Shown here: piece after piece, positions 31,219-39,646 of the stretch | Layout: each line of letters begins with the position of its first letter | How positions within the stretch are numbered: the first letter of the stretch is position 1 | Assembly: GCA_013388735.1 (NCBI GenBank) | Contig: JACAES010000063.1 | Coordinates: forward strand, 1-41,303 | Source: Chloroflexota bacterium | GTDB lineage: Bacteria > Chloroflexota > Anaerolineae > Aggregatilineales > Phototrophicaceae | DNA length: 41,303 bases | Direction of reading: 5' to 3' | Made by a program: the position numbers and the translations under genes | The notes under the pieces: generated by a model | Told to the model about the DNA's origin: nothing | The model's input: the letters and a program-made list of their open reading frames with translations, nothing else | Database searches by the model: none

Positions 31219-32426
31219 ACGGCGAACTCCCCGCCGAACCGCCACCACATCCGGCGCGTCGGCCACAGCAGCAGCAGGATGCCGAACGGCAGCGGCAGAT
31301 ACAGCGTCGGATGTTCAAATTCGCCGGTCACGGTCGCCACAAAATGCAGCCAGGGCAGCAGCACCAGCGCCGCCAGCAGCAGCGCCACCCACAAACCGCC
31401 CCACCACCACCGCGCCAGCCGGCTGAAGTAAAACACCAGCGGCAGGAAAAACACCACGTAATGCGGCGTGGCCGTCCGGGGCGCGATCAGGTGTGTGACC
31501 GTCAGCGTCAGCGCCAGCGTCCACAGCAGGCGTGTATCTTTTTTCCCCACCAGCACGCCCCACCACGCCCACAGCATCCACCCAGCCAGCGCCGCCGTGA
31601 CCGCGTATTCGGCCAGGCTGCCCAACCCCAGGTAATACTGCGTCACGATCCACACCGGCGAGCCGAGCGCCGTATAGGACGGATACAGCGAAAGCTGCGC
31701 CAGCCAGTCACCCAGCCAGGACGGCAGGAAGATAAACGAAGCCAGCAGCGCCGCACCGAACACGACCGCAAACGCCGCCAGGAAAGACCGGCGCCGCGCC
31801 CGCCAGCCCCACAGCAGCAAAAACGGTACCATCAGAAAACCCATCTGCGGCTTGAGGGTCGAAAGCGCCAGCGCCGCGCCCGCCAGCCGGTTCTGGCCGC
31901 GCGCCAGCCCCCAGATCGCCAGAATCTCCAGGAAAACCACCAGCGTCCCCGGCTGTCCCAGGATCAACCCGCGCGCCGAAAAATAGAAAAACAGCGCCCA
32001 CAGCGCCAGCGCCGCCAGCAGCGGCGCGCTCGGCTGCCAGCGCAGCAGGTTTAGCAGCAGCAGCAGCGAGCCGATCAGACTGGCGGCCAGCAGCGCCATC
32101 CAGGCCGCCGACGCCCATGCATACGGCAGGTACACCAGCGGCCATACCAGAAAAACCGTATAAAACGGGTAGGCGAAATAACCGGGGTCTTCGCCCTGCA
32201 CCACCGCGCGCCCGTAGATGCGCGTCTGGATGTTCAGGCTGGCCTGCTCGCCGTAAGGGTTCAGGCCGTCTATCCAGTACGCGCGCGCGCCTTCCCAGCG
32301 CGACATAAAATCGTTCAGCCCCGGATAGCGCGCCGTGAAAATAGTGTGGATGCCAACTACCACGACGGCGAAAACCACCAGCGCCACCAGCGCCAGAATC
32401 AGCTTTTGCGACCGGCTTTCGATCAT
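31215..32426 (-). CDS. GT87-family (DUF2029) membrane glycosyltransferase
   Basis: 403 residues with about ten membrane helices. GT87 features are present: an N-terminal loop with a conserved Asp (LNDFMSRWEGARAYWIDGLN), FAYPFYTVFLVWPL, and the helix pattern GQPGTLVVFLEILAIWGLARG followed by AGAALALSTLKPQMG. GT87 enzymes are polyprenyl-phosphate-mannose-dependent alpha-mannosyltransferases in actinobacteria; other sugars are possible here. Start ATG 32426 overlaps the upstream stop (ATGA), and the stop overlaps the next start, so the gene is tightly coupled on both sides. Confidence 0.82.
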   Translation of the reverse strand: MIESRSQKLILALVALVVFAVVVVGIHTIFTARYPGLNDFMSRWEGARAYWIDGLNPYGEQASLNIQTRIYGRAVVQGEDPGYFAYPFYTVFLVWPLVYLPYAWASAAWMALLAASLIGSLLLLLNLLRWQPSAPLLAALALWALFFYFSARGLILGQPGTLVVFLEILAIWGLARGQNRLAGAALALSTLKPQMGFLMVPFLLLWGWRARRRSFLAAFAVVFGAALLASFIFLPSWLGDWLAQLSLYPSYTALGSPVWIVTQYYLGLGSLAEYAVTAALAGWMLWAWWGVLVGKKDTRLLWTLALTLTVTHLIAPRTATPHYVVFFLPLVFYFSRLARWWWGGLWVALLLAALVLLPWLHFVATVTGEFEHPTLYLPLPFGILLLLWPTRRMWWRFGGEFAV

Positions 32427-33928
32427 GAACCTTCCTCATCGGCATACAGCGTGACGACCAGATCGTTAAATGACCACTGGCCGGACTGGTCATAATGCGC
32501 CTCAAGCCAGTCCAGCGCTGCCTTTAAATCCGACCGCCCTGCCGCCGCATACTGCCGTTCGGCGAAGTCGAACATCACCCACCACACCCGGCGCGCGCCG
32601 TCCGCCGCCGCTTCGACCGTTTCATCGGCCAGCAGCCCCAGCGTTTCCTGAGTGGGCAGCGCCAGCGTATCTTCGCCGCTGCCGGGTAAATCGCGCAGAT
32701 ACCGCTGCGGCAGCGCGCGCGCGTAATACACCGTCGGCAGCGCCGAAAGTTTGCTCTGATGAATGATGATGTCGCCTTCCTGCCACTGTTCTCCAATGGC
32801 CGACACCGCTTCCTCAAAAGGCGAGTTCGGGAAGGTGGCCCAGGTGTACTGGTTATACAGCCCGATTCCGGCCAGCGCCAGCCACACCAGCCCGATCAGC
32901 CCCGCCACCGGGCGCGGCAGCCCGCCGCGCGTGAACAGCCACGCCAGCGCCAGATTCAGCAGCAGCGCCGACGCCAGCAGGCCGCGAATCAGGTACACCG
33001 GCTGAAGCTGCGACACCAGCCACATCAGCGCCACCGGCGCGGCGGCCAGCCACAGCACCAGCCGCAGCGCGCCCCGCTCGGCGCGCGGGCGGCGCATCAT
33101 CACAATGACCTGCACCGCCAGAAACGCCAACATAAAAAGCGCGCCCACAAAACCGATCATCGAGCCGGGCGCGGGAATGTCCAGGTTGACGACCAGAAAC
33201 GAGCGCGCCGTCAGCAAAAGCTGGCCGATGTTCGGCGGCGACAGCCAGTAATACGAGCGCACTTTGTCGAACTGTCCCGGCAGGTTGACCAGCCAGGGCA
33301 GATAGACGCTCACCGCCACCAGCGCGCCCGCCGCCGCGCGCAGCAGCAGCTTCCAATCGCGCTGCAAAACGGGAATCAGCCCCAGCGCGATTAAATAAAA
33401 AGCCGCCAACTGCTGCGTATACATCGCCAGCCCGGCCAGCACGCCAAATGCCGCCCACCAAAGCCAGTTACCTCGGCTGGATGCCGGCGATGCTGCTTCC
33501 GCCGGTGTATGAAGGGAGCGGCTGCCCCGCACGAAGCACCAGGTTGCGGCGGCCAGCAGCAGCCCCAGCAGCGCGTACATGCGCGCTTCCTGCGAATACT
33601 GCACCTGGAACGGCGCGATGGCCGTGATGAACGCCGCCATCAGGCCGGTTTTTTCCCCGAACAGGTCGCGCCCCAGCAGGTACATCAGACCGACCGTCGC
33701 CACGCCCAGCAGGGCGCTCCACAGCCGCACCGCGAACGGCGACTGCCCGAACAACGCCATCCAGGCGTTGAGCGTGCCGTAATACAGCAGGGGGTGGATG
33801 TCCGCCGCGCCGCCCGCCACCGGCGTCAGCGTGCCGTACAGCATGGCGTCCGGCCCTTTTTCGCTGAACAACACAGCAAACGCCTCGTCATACCACAGGG
33901 GACGCACCCCCAGGCTGACCAGGCGCAA
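32423..33928 (-). CDS. GT39/PMT-type (PMT_2) membrane glycosyltransferase; start uncertain
   Basis: 501 residues from TTG 33928. The catalytic-loop pattern VRPLWYDEAFAVLFSEKG contains the Asp-Glu pair typical of PMT_2/GT39 enzymes. It is followed by DIHPLLYYGTLNAWMALFG and VRLWSALLGVATVGLMYLL, which fit the family closely, and the C-terminal part is soluble. The TTG start would remove the first helix. The same frame continues upstream without a stop through a hydrophobic stretch (SALLLVLLLALALRLV) but has no ATG, GTG or TTG; only CTG or ATA/ATC codons are available near 34003-33989. A GAGGT lies nine bases before ATA 33994. The real start may therefore be non-standard. Confidence 0.83.
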   Translation of the reverse strand: MRLVSLGVRPLWYDEAFAVLFSEKGPDAMLYGTLTPVAGGAADIHPLLYYGTLNAWMALFGQSPFAVRLWSALLGVATVGLMYLLGRDLFGEKTGLMAAFITAIAPFQVQYSQEARMYALLGLLLAAATWCFVRGSRSLHTPAEAASPASSRGNWLWWAAFGVLAGLAMYTQQLAAFYLIALGLIPVLQRDWKLLLRAAAGALVAVSVYLPWLVNLPGQFDKVRSYYWLSPPNIGQLLLTARSFLVVNLDIPAPGSMIGFVGALFMLAFLAVQVIVMMRRPRAERGALRLVLWLAAAPVALMWLVSQLQPVYLIRGLLASALLLNLALAWLFTRGGLPRPVAGLIGLVWLALAGIGLYNQYTWATFPNSPFEEAVSAIGEQWQEGDIIIHQSKLSALPTVYYARALPQRYLRDLPGSGEDTLALPTQETLGLLADETVEAAADGARRVWWVMFDFAERQYAAAGRSDLKAALDWLEAHYDQSGQWSFNDLVVTLYADEEGS

Positions 33929-33990
33929 AGCCAGCGCCAGCAGCAGGACGAGCAGCAGCGCCGAACGATGATCGCGGGTTAAGCGGCGGA

Positions 33991-34422
33991 TTATTGATCC
34001 CAGACCTCGACCTTTTTGTTTTCCAGCACCGCGCCTTGTTTTTTCAGGATGTAGACGGTGGTTTCATCCCGGCCATCAAAACTCACCAGTTCCCAGCCGT
34101 CGCGGCCCAGTTCGTTCAGAGCGTAATAAATCGGCTGGTCTTTCCAGTCCGGCATGGCGCCGCCGTTAAAACGGTACTGCGTGCCGTAGGAACGTTTCAC
34201 TTCCAGCGCGCCATACTGCCAGCCGTCGGTTTGGCCGCTGCCGCTGTGACCATTGCCGTTAAGATGTTGAATCGGTTTGGCTGCCGGCGACATTTCATCG
34301 AGTTTGTCCAGCCATTTCTGCGCCATTGGATCGTCGCTGGCCTTTTGCAGCACCATCCGCGCTTTGTCAAACTGCTTCTCCTCGATCAACTGCCGGGCGA
34401 TTTCCAGTTCTGGCCGCATCAT
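33991..34422 (-). CDS. Small protein with DUF4177-like domain
   Basis: 143 residues. The N-terminal part (about 1-45) is a helical, TPR-like stretch (LEIARQLIEEKQFDKARMVL). A Gly/Ser/Asn linker (about 52-65, NGNGHSGSG) leads to a C-terminal domain with WQYGALEV, LNELGRDGWELVSFDG and TTVYILKK, which matches the DUF4177 pattern. No signal peptide or helix in the membrane is seen, so it is cytoplasmic. AGGAG precedes ATG 34422 (the second Met is at 34419). It stands between two GT-C genes on the same strand and may have its own promoter in the preceding AT-rich gap. The function is unknown. Confidence 0.72.
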   Translation of the reverse strand: MMRPELEIARQLIEEKQFDKARMVLQKASDDPMAQKWLDKLDEMSPAAKPIQHLNGNGHSGSGQTDGWQYGALEVKRSYGTQYRFNGGAMPDWKDQPIYYALNELGRDGWELVSFDGRDETTVYILKKQGAVLENKKVEVWDQ

Positions 34423-34475
34423 ACAACTGCTCCTGTGGGTGTGGTTATACCTTTCAGGCTACCATTGACACAGCA

Positions 34476-34500
34476 TTAACGATGCTCAAGAAAGCGTTAA
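34476..34500. other. Inverted repeat in an AT-rich gap before the DUF4177-like gene
   Basis: TTAACG (34476-34481) is repeated inverted as CGTTAA (34495-34500), and AGCAT/ATGCT (34472-34476 with 34482-34486) forms a nested small hairpin. The gap of 94 bases is distinctly more AT-rich than its surroundings. It may be an operator or a weak terminator for the upstream gene. Confidence 0.3.
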
Positions 34501-34516
34501 TCTTTTGTGATAATCA

Positions 34517-35785
34517 TCACCCTGCCGGCTCCTGCCGCAGTTTGCGATACAGGGCCACGCATACCCCGGCCAGCAAAATCGTCCGCGCCAGCACCAGCGT
34601 CACAAACGGCCCGACCAGCGCCCCGGTGATTTCGCCGCCGGTATCGCCGGTGCGGATGAACAGAAACGGGTATTCGACGAACACCGCCGCGCTTAGCAGC
34701 ACCACGATCAGCACACCGCTGCGGGTCGGGAAACACAGCAGCACCAGCGGCGCGATCTGCGCCAACCACTGCGGACTCCAGCCCTGCGCCTGCAAAAAGA
34801 AGATCAGCAGCGTGAGAGTCACGAAGGCCACCAATCCCCGATCATCGAAGCGCCGCGCGCGCGCGAACACGAACACCCCCAGCGCCAGCGCCGCGCCCAA
34901 CCGCAGCCATCCCGGTACAACCGCCGGATAACCCTGCATCACGGTCGCCCTGGTCGGGTCGGCGCGGTCGGCCAGCGGGCCAAAATTCCCGGTGCGGTAG
35001 TTGCCGTCCACCAGCGCCCACACCGTCTGGTAGGATGCCTTATTAAACTGCGCCGTCAGCGAGGGCAGCGTCATGGCGGCATTTTGCGCCAGCAGCGGCA
35101 GGTAAACCAGCGCAAACGCGCCCGCCAGCAGCGCCGTATAACGCGCCGCCGACCGCCCTTCCCGGAAGCGCCAGACCGCGCCCACCAGCAGCGCCGGCGT
35201 CAGTTTGGTCAGCGCGCCGGCAGCCGCCGCCAGCGCCGACCGCGCATCGCGTTTTTTGAGCAGCCACCACAGCCCCAGCAGCAGCCAGAAGGCCGCCAGC
35301 GGCTCGAACGTCCAGAAGGTGAACACCAGCGGGGCCAGCAGCAGCGCGTAAATCCAGGCCAGCGCCGGCCCGGTGGCCGCGCCGTACAGGTGCGCGCCGA
35401 TGTTCCGCACCAGCGCCAGATTGCCCACGTCAAATGCCAGCACCGCCAGGCCAAGCAGCAGCCCGTACCCGGCGTAACCGCCGCCTGTCCCCTGGTAAAT
35501 CAGCACCGAAAGATACGTCCAGACCGGCGGAAACTCGCTCCACCAGTCCCGGAAGGGCGCGCCCAGGCTGTCCGACAGCGATGCGATATTAAAATACGTC
35601 TGGTAATCGCCGCCGACGGTGATGCCGCGTTCGCCGCCTTCGACCAGCAGCGGTTGATAAACCAGCAGCAGCAGCACGCGGAAGGCGATGAACAGAATCA
35701 GCAGCAGCCGAAAGTCACCCAGTAACCCTGTAACCGCTGCCGGTTTTTCCCCATACACGGGGACGGAGGAAGGGGTTTTAGCCAT
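34517..35785 (-). CDS. GT87-like membrane glycosyltransferase
   Basis: 422 residues with about 9-10 membrane helices. The early outside loop contains GGDYQTYFNIASLSDSLG, then WWSEFPPVWTYLSVLIYQ, close to the catalytic loop and EYPP motif of GT87/PIG-M-like mannosyltransferases. Later ALTKLTPALLVGAVWRF matches the 'KLTP' helix of this group. It starts at ATG 35785, overlapping the end of the upstream gene by eight bases. It would use a polyprenyl-phosphate sugar outside the membrane; the sugar is unknown. Confidence 0.78.
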   Translation of the reverse strand: MAKTPSSVPVYGEKPAAVTGLLGDFRLLLILFIAFRVLLLLVYQPLLVEGGERGITVGGDYQTYFNIASLSDSLGAPFRDWWSEFPPVWTYLSVLIYQGTGGGYAGYGLLLGLAVLAFDVGNLALVRNIGAHLYGAATGPALAWIYALLLAPLVFTFWTFEPLAAFWLLLGLWWLLKKRDARSALAAAAGALTKLTPALLVGAVWRFREGRSAARYTALLAGAFALVYLPLLAQNAAMTLPSLTAQFNKASYQTVWALVDGNYRTGNFGPLADRADPTRATVMQGYPAVVPGWLRLGAALALGVFVFARARRFDDRGLVAFVTLTLLIFFLQAQGWSPQWLAQIAPLVLLCFPTRSGVLIVVLLSAAVFVEYPFLFIRTGDTGGEITGALVGPFVTLVLARTILLAGVCVALYRKLRQEPAG

Positions 35786-37238
35786 TCACAGTCTCCCGCG
35801 AGAACACCACCGCCATTCTGTCTTCGTAATCCAGCGACCAGCCCGGCTCATCGCGCAGCCGGCGCGCCAGTCCGCTGCCGGCCTCTACCACCACCAGTCG
35901 GATTCCGTACCGGTTGAGCGTCTCGCGCCAGCCATCTCCGCCGGTGGCCGTCCGCAGATAGGTATTGGTCAGAAATTCGTCGCCGTACAAGTCGGTGCGC
36001 CCGTCCACAAAAACCGGCTCGTCCGGCAGCGCAAACATCAGGTAGCCGCCCCAGTTATAGCTGTTGAACATCGGCCCGGCGGGGCGTCTGTCGCGCAGAT
36101 ATTCCGCCACCTTCACCGGCAGATAGGTTTCCTGCGCCTCGCGGACGGTATCCACGTCCACCACCAGCAGCACCTTCAGCGCCGCGCCCAGCACGACCAG
36201 CGCCGCCAGCGCGGCGTTCAGCGCGCCCATACGCGGCGTCACCTTCCGCGCCGGGCGTATGACCCAGCCGCGTTCGTTGAGCAGCGCGTCCAGGTGATCG
36301 GCCAGGACGGGCGTAGCCGCCACCGCGAACACGGCGATATTACGCCCGGCCAGCAGCCCCATAAAGACCGTCCCGGACGCCAGCAGAAAATCCGTCCAGT
36401 CCAGTCGTTTGCGGCTGCCGCCCGCCGCGCCCAGCAGCCCCAGCAGCAGCGCGATAAACGGCCAGGTCGAACGGTCGTGAAAATTCGGCGAGTTCCATTC
36501 CTGGATGAAGTTTTGCAGCGCCCCGATGCTGATGGTCTGGAACGGCACGGCCAGCATATGCAGCCCGTAAGGATTGACCACCAGCGCCACCGCCGAAACC
36601 GCCGTCACCAGCGTCAGCCTGCGGACGCCGCGCCAGGGGACAACGTGTTCCGCCGCCGGGCGAAAGAGGTTGTTCAGCGCCTCGCCGGCGATGAAACCGC
36701 CCAGAAAGATGAAAGCGATGGAAAACCCGGCGTGCAGGTTGCCCCACAGCCCCACCATCACCGGCAGCAGCCACAGCCGATCTATACCCCGGCGTTTGTA
36801 CAGGTGCAGCAGGTATAACACCGCCGCGCTCAGCAAGAACGACAGCATTTGCGGGCGCGGCGACCAGAACACCGCCGCCGCCGCCGCGCCGATCACCAGC
36901 ACAAACGCCCGCAGGTACACACTGCCCGGCGACATTCTGTAGACAAACCACATGCCGCCGGTCGCCAGCGCCGCGGTATAGGCCGCCAGCCCCAGATTGC
37001 CCGCCGCCTGCCACACGCCGTACAGCACAATCTGCGCGCCCCAACTGTGATTGATCCAGGGTTCGCCCGCCTTCGTGAACGAAAACGGGTCGGCATAAAT
37101 CATGCCGTTGGAGAGCGTGTATTCGCCGCTGCGGATGTGCCACCAGGTATCCGTATCGGTCGGAACGCGCGCCGCCAGCGCGAACAGCAGCGCGAACAGG
37201 ATGATGGCGGCGGCGCGTTCAATCGTCAGTTGGCGCAT
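35778..37238 (-). CDS. GT-C fold membrane protein (DTDTWWHI type)
   Basis: 486 residues with about 11 helices. The N-terminal loop has VPTDTDTWWHIRSGEYTLSNG, a pattern seen in a large uncharacterised GT-C group of Chloroflexota and Planctomycetes, with Asp as the likely catalytic residue; SWGAQIVLYGVW follows. The C-terminal soluble part (NWGGYLMFALPDEPVFVDGR) also fits that group. GAGGG lies four bases before ATG 37238. The O-antigen ligase gene is upstream on the same strand, with a repeat-filled 108-base gap between, so the two may be in one transcription unit or the gap may hold a promoter. Confidence 0.77.
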   Translation of the reverse strand: MRQLTIERAAAIILFALLFALAARVPTDTDTWWHIRSGEYTLSNGMIYADPFSFTKAGEPWINHSWGAQIVLYGVWQAAGNLGLAAYTAALATGGMWFVYRMSPGSVYLRAFVLVIGAAAAAVFWSPRPQMLSFLLSAAVLYLLHLYKRRGIDRLWLLPVMVGLWGNLHAGFSIAFIFLGGFIAGEALNNLFRPAAEHVVPWRGVRRLTLVTAVSAVALVVNPYGLHMLAVPFQTISIGALQNFIQEWNSPNFHDRSTWPFIALLLGLLGAAGGSRKRLDWTDFLLASGTVFMGLLAGRNIAVFAVAATPVLADHLDALLNERGWVIRPARKVTPRMGALNAALAALVVLGAALKVLLVVDVDTVREAQETYLPVKVAEYLRDRRPAGPMFNSYNWGGYLMFALPDEPVFVDGRTDLYGDEFLTNTYLRTATGGDGWRETLNRYGIRLVVVEAGSGLARRLRDEPGWSLDYEDRMAVVFSRETVNG

Positions 37239-37263
37239 AAACCCTCAAAAAAGAAAAGCATAA

Positions 37264-37335
37264 CGCAAAGACGCAGAAGGGCAAAGGCGCAGAGATTTGA
37301 AGGTGCGTCCTTTGTGGGTGTCCTTTGCACCCTCG
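37264..37335. repeat. Imperfect direct and inverted repeats, CGCAAAGACGCAG family
   Basis: In the 108-base gap between two glycan genes, CGCAAAGACGCAGAA (37264-37278) is followed directly by GGGCAAAGGCGCAGAG, a variant of the same unit. A reversed form (TGCGTCCTTTGTGGGTG, then TCCTTTGCACCC) follows, ending near 37332. GGTGC and GCACC at its ends could fold back. It resembles short 'CGCAAAG' repeats scattered between genes in several bacterial groups. No gene is seen in it. Confidence 0.6.
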
Positions 37336-37346
37336 TGTTAAGTCTT

Positions 37347-39641
37347 TTATGTATTTTCAATCAGATACACCAGCGCCGCGTCGTCCACCGGGTAATATAC
37401 CCCCGGCAGGAACCAGCGCGGAATCGCCAGCCGCAAAAACTGCCCGTAAGCGATATTGATCGCGTCGGTGTCGTCCGTATCCAGCGGCCCACGCGTGAGC
37501 TGTTGGCGCGCTGCCGCCGTTTCCCGCGCCGCGCCGGCCTCGTCCCCGGCCATACGCGCCATCCAGGCCCGCCCGGCGTGTACCCAGGCGCGCTCCTGCG
37601 GCGTGATGGCGATTCGTTCGGCAGCCGCCGGTTGGTTGAGGTCGCCGTCCAGCAGAGCGCCGATGACGGCCTTCTGTACGCCATCCGGCAGGATATTGTC
37701 TTCCCAGGCCAGACGCGCATTATCCAGCCGCCCGTTCACAAGCTGCACAACCGTCATGGCCGGCGCGCTCAAACCGACCGCGTAAATATCACCCAGGCTG
37801 GCCCGCAGCGCCGAATCATCCCATTCAGGATACAGGATGGCGTCCGGGTAAACCCGCAGCGCGTCCCGGTAGGCCGCCTCTGCCCGCGCTGGGTCGCCGG
37901 CAGCTTCCGCCGCCTGCCCCAGATTGAAGGCATACGGCCAGATTTCCGGGTCGAGTTCGGCGGCGCGCGCCCAGGCTTCTAACGCCCGTTCGGTTTCGCC
38001 CAGTTCCTCGCACAGCGCCGCCAGATTCGCCCAGGCCAGCGCATAACCGGGATCGAGTGCCAGAAACCGTTGGTAAGCCGCGCTGCCCGCCCGCGCCGCG
38101 TCCGCGTCACCTTCAGCGGCGGCCATGCCGTACAGAAAACCCTGCTCCAGAGGGTACAGGCTCAGATTCGGGGCGGCGTTGATGACCGGCTGGAGACGTT
38201 CCGCCGCGCCCCGGTAATCGCCGCTGTCCGCCGCTGCCCGCAGCGCGGTCAAGTATTCGTTATAAACGCGGTTGCTCCACCAACCGCTGACCAGAATCAA
38301 AACCCACAGCGCCATCACACCGACCGGATGCCCGGCCAGACGCCATCTGGCCGTCATCGGCTGCGGTTGTGCCGGGGCAACGGCCAGCACCAGCGCGATC
38401 AGGCCGGTCAGCGCGATGGCCGGCATCATCGCCGGGACGTCGGTTAGCTGATGAACGCCGAACGCGACCACCGCCGCCCCTGCCCCCGCCAGCATGATGC
38501 GCCTGCGCCGCTCGTTTCCCGTCACTATAGGGGAGAGGTCAGGGTCAGGGGGTGAGGGCTTCCAGTTCGCCCGTACCGCCCGCGCCATCAGCGCCAGCGT
38601 CACGGCCAGGGCGGCCAGCCCCGGCAGCCCGGTTTCGGCGGCGATTTGCAGGACGATGTTATGCGCATGGCTGTGCGGTTTGTCCGGTTCGATGCCGGGG
38701 AGGCGCACCAGCCCGCGCCCGTAAGTGAACAGGCCGTGTCCGGTCAGCGGCTTTTCGGCGAACAACTGCGCCGCCGCCGCGTATAATTCCGTCCGCAGTC
38801 CCACGTCGCGCCCGGCAGCCGTCAGCGACCGGATCAATAATATGGACGCCAGCGCCGCCGCGATCAGCGCCGCCGCGCCGCCCGCCAGCCACACGGCTTT
38901 AAGGCCGCCCGGCTGCACCCGCCACCAGCTCCGCAGCGAAAACTGCCCGCCTGCCCGCAGCATCAGCCACAGCCACAGCGCGCCCCCGGCGGCCAGGCCG
39001 ACCCACGCCCCGCGCGAAAAGGTCAAAAACAACAGCGCCAGCGACAGCAGAACGTAAAACCCCAGGGCGACCCGTATCACCCGGCTGCGGCTGGCGGCGG
39101 CGCGGGACAGCGCCAGCGGAATCAGCACCACCAGAAACGCCCCCAGGAAGTTCGGGTTGCCGAACACGCTCACCGGGCGCGGCAGCCGCTCCAGCCCGAA
39201 CGCGCCCGCCCACGCCGCCACCTGCGTAACGCCGAACAGGTTCACCACCGCCCCGCCGACCAGCACGCCGTCTGCCAGCATCTCGCGCCGGATGCCGCCG
39301 TTCGCCAGCGCGTCCAGCAGCACATACCAGACGCCCACGTACACGCCTACGTACCACAGCCCGATGGCGATTCGCCGCCAGGCGTCGAGGTTCGCCAGCA
39401 GCGCCAGGCCAAAAGCCAGCGCCCACAGCGCGAAAGCGGCGTCCAGCGGCGCGCGAAACCAGCGCCAGCCGCGCCGCCGTCGCCACAGCCACCAGCCTGC
39501 CGCCGTCAGCGTCATCACGGCCAGCACAAAAGCGCCCAGTTCCGGGTTGAGGATGCTGTTGAAAGTCGCGCCGATGATCAGAATGATGCTGCACAGCAGG
39601 ATGACGACCGCGCGTCCGGCCAGATCGGAGGATGTTTTCAT
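37347..39641 (-). CDS. O-antigen ligase (WaaL/Wzy_C) family protein with TPR tail
   Basis: 764 residues. The first 470 or so hold about 12 membrane helices with the Wzy_C pattern: RPVSVFGNPNFLGAFLVVL, FLTFSRGAWVGLAAGG, the large outside loop KPLTGHGLFTYGRG, then PHSHAHNIVLQIAAETG, containing the conserved Arg/His of ligases. Such enzymes join a polyprenyl-linked glycan to an acceptor outside the membrane. The tail (about 490-700) has TPR repeats (YALAWANLAALCEELGETE; DPARAEAAYRDALRVYP). Near residue 360 a short insertion reads KPSPPDPDLSPIVTGNE. It starts five bases after the sugar-phosphate transferase gene, so the two are in one unit. Its acceptor, lipid or protein, cannot be told. Confidence 0.88.
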   Translation of the reverse strand: MKTSSDLAGRAVVILLCSIILIIGATFNSILNPELGAFVLAVMTLTAAGWWLWRRRRGWRWFRAPLDAAFALWALAFGLALLANLDAWRRIAIGLWYVGVYVGVWYVLLDALANGGIRREMLADGVLVGGAVVNLFGVTQVAAWAGAFGLERLPRPVSVFGNPNFLGAFLVVLIPLALSRAAASRSRVIRVALGFYVLLSLALLFLTFSRGAWVGLAAGGALWLWLMLRAGGQFSLRSWWRVQPGGLKAVWLAGGAAALIAAALASILLIRSLTAAGRDVGLRTELYAAAAQLFAEKPLTGHGLFTYGRGLVRLPGIEPDKPHSHAHNIVLQIAAETGLPGLAALAVTLALMARAVRANWKPSPPDPDLSPIVTGNERRRRIMLAGAGAAVVAFGVHQLTDVPAMMPAIALTGLIALVLAVAPAQPQPMTARWRLAGHPVGVMALWVLILVSGWWSNRVYNEYLTALRAAADSGDYRGAAERLQPVINAAPNLSLYPLEQGFLYGMAAAEGDADAARAGSAAYQRFLALDPGYALAWANLAALCEELGETERALEAWARAAELDPEIWPYAFNLGQAAEAAGDPARAEAAYRDALRVYPDAILYPEWDDSALRASLGDIYAVGLSAPAMTVVQLVNGRLDNARLAWEDNILPDGVQKAVIGALLDGDLNQPAAAERIAITPQERAWVHAGRAWMARMAGDEAGAARETAAARQQLTRGPLDTDDTDAINIAYGQFLRLAIPRWFLPGVYYPVDDAALVYLIENT
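38521..38566 (-). repeat. Partial palindromic repeat inserted in frame in the ligase gene
   Basis: The - strand reads CCCTCACCCCCTGACCCTGA followed by CCTCTCCCC, the same type of sequence as in the repeat at 241-375. It encodes PSPPDPDLSPI in a loop between helices of the ligase. Only one arm of the palindrome seems to be present. Confidence 0.5.
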
Positions 39642-39646
39642 GGCTG

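Noticed and set aside
31219..31266. Upstream start for the GT-C gene
   Set aside because: ATGA at 31218 gives the same four-base coupling as its neighbours; the longer form has no added support.
34465..34493. Perfect TTGACA on the + strand
   Set aside because: No acceptable -10 follows at 16-18 bases and no + strand gene lies downstream.
35688..37982. Two long + strand frames opposite the GT-C and ligase genes
   Set aside because: Same Arg/Gln/His-rich shadow pattern; real genes are on the - strand with membrane helices and overlaps.
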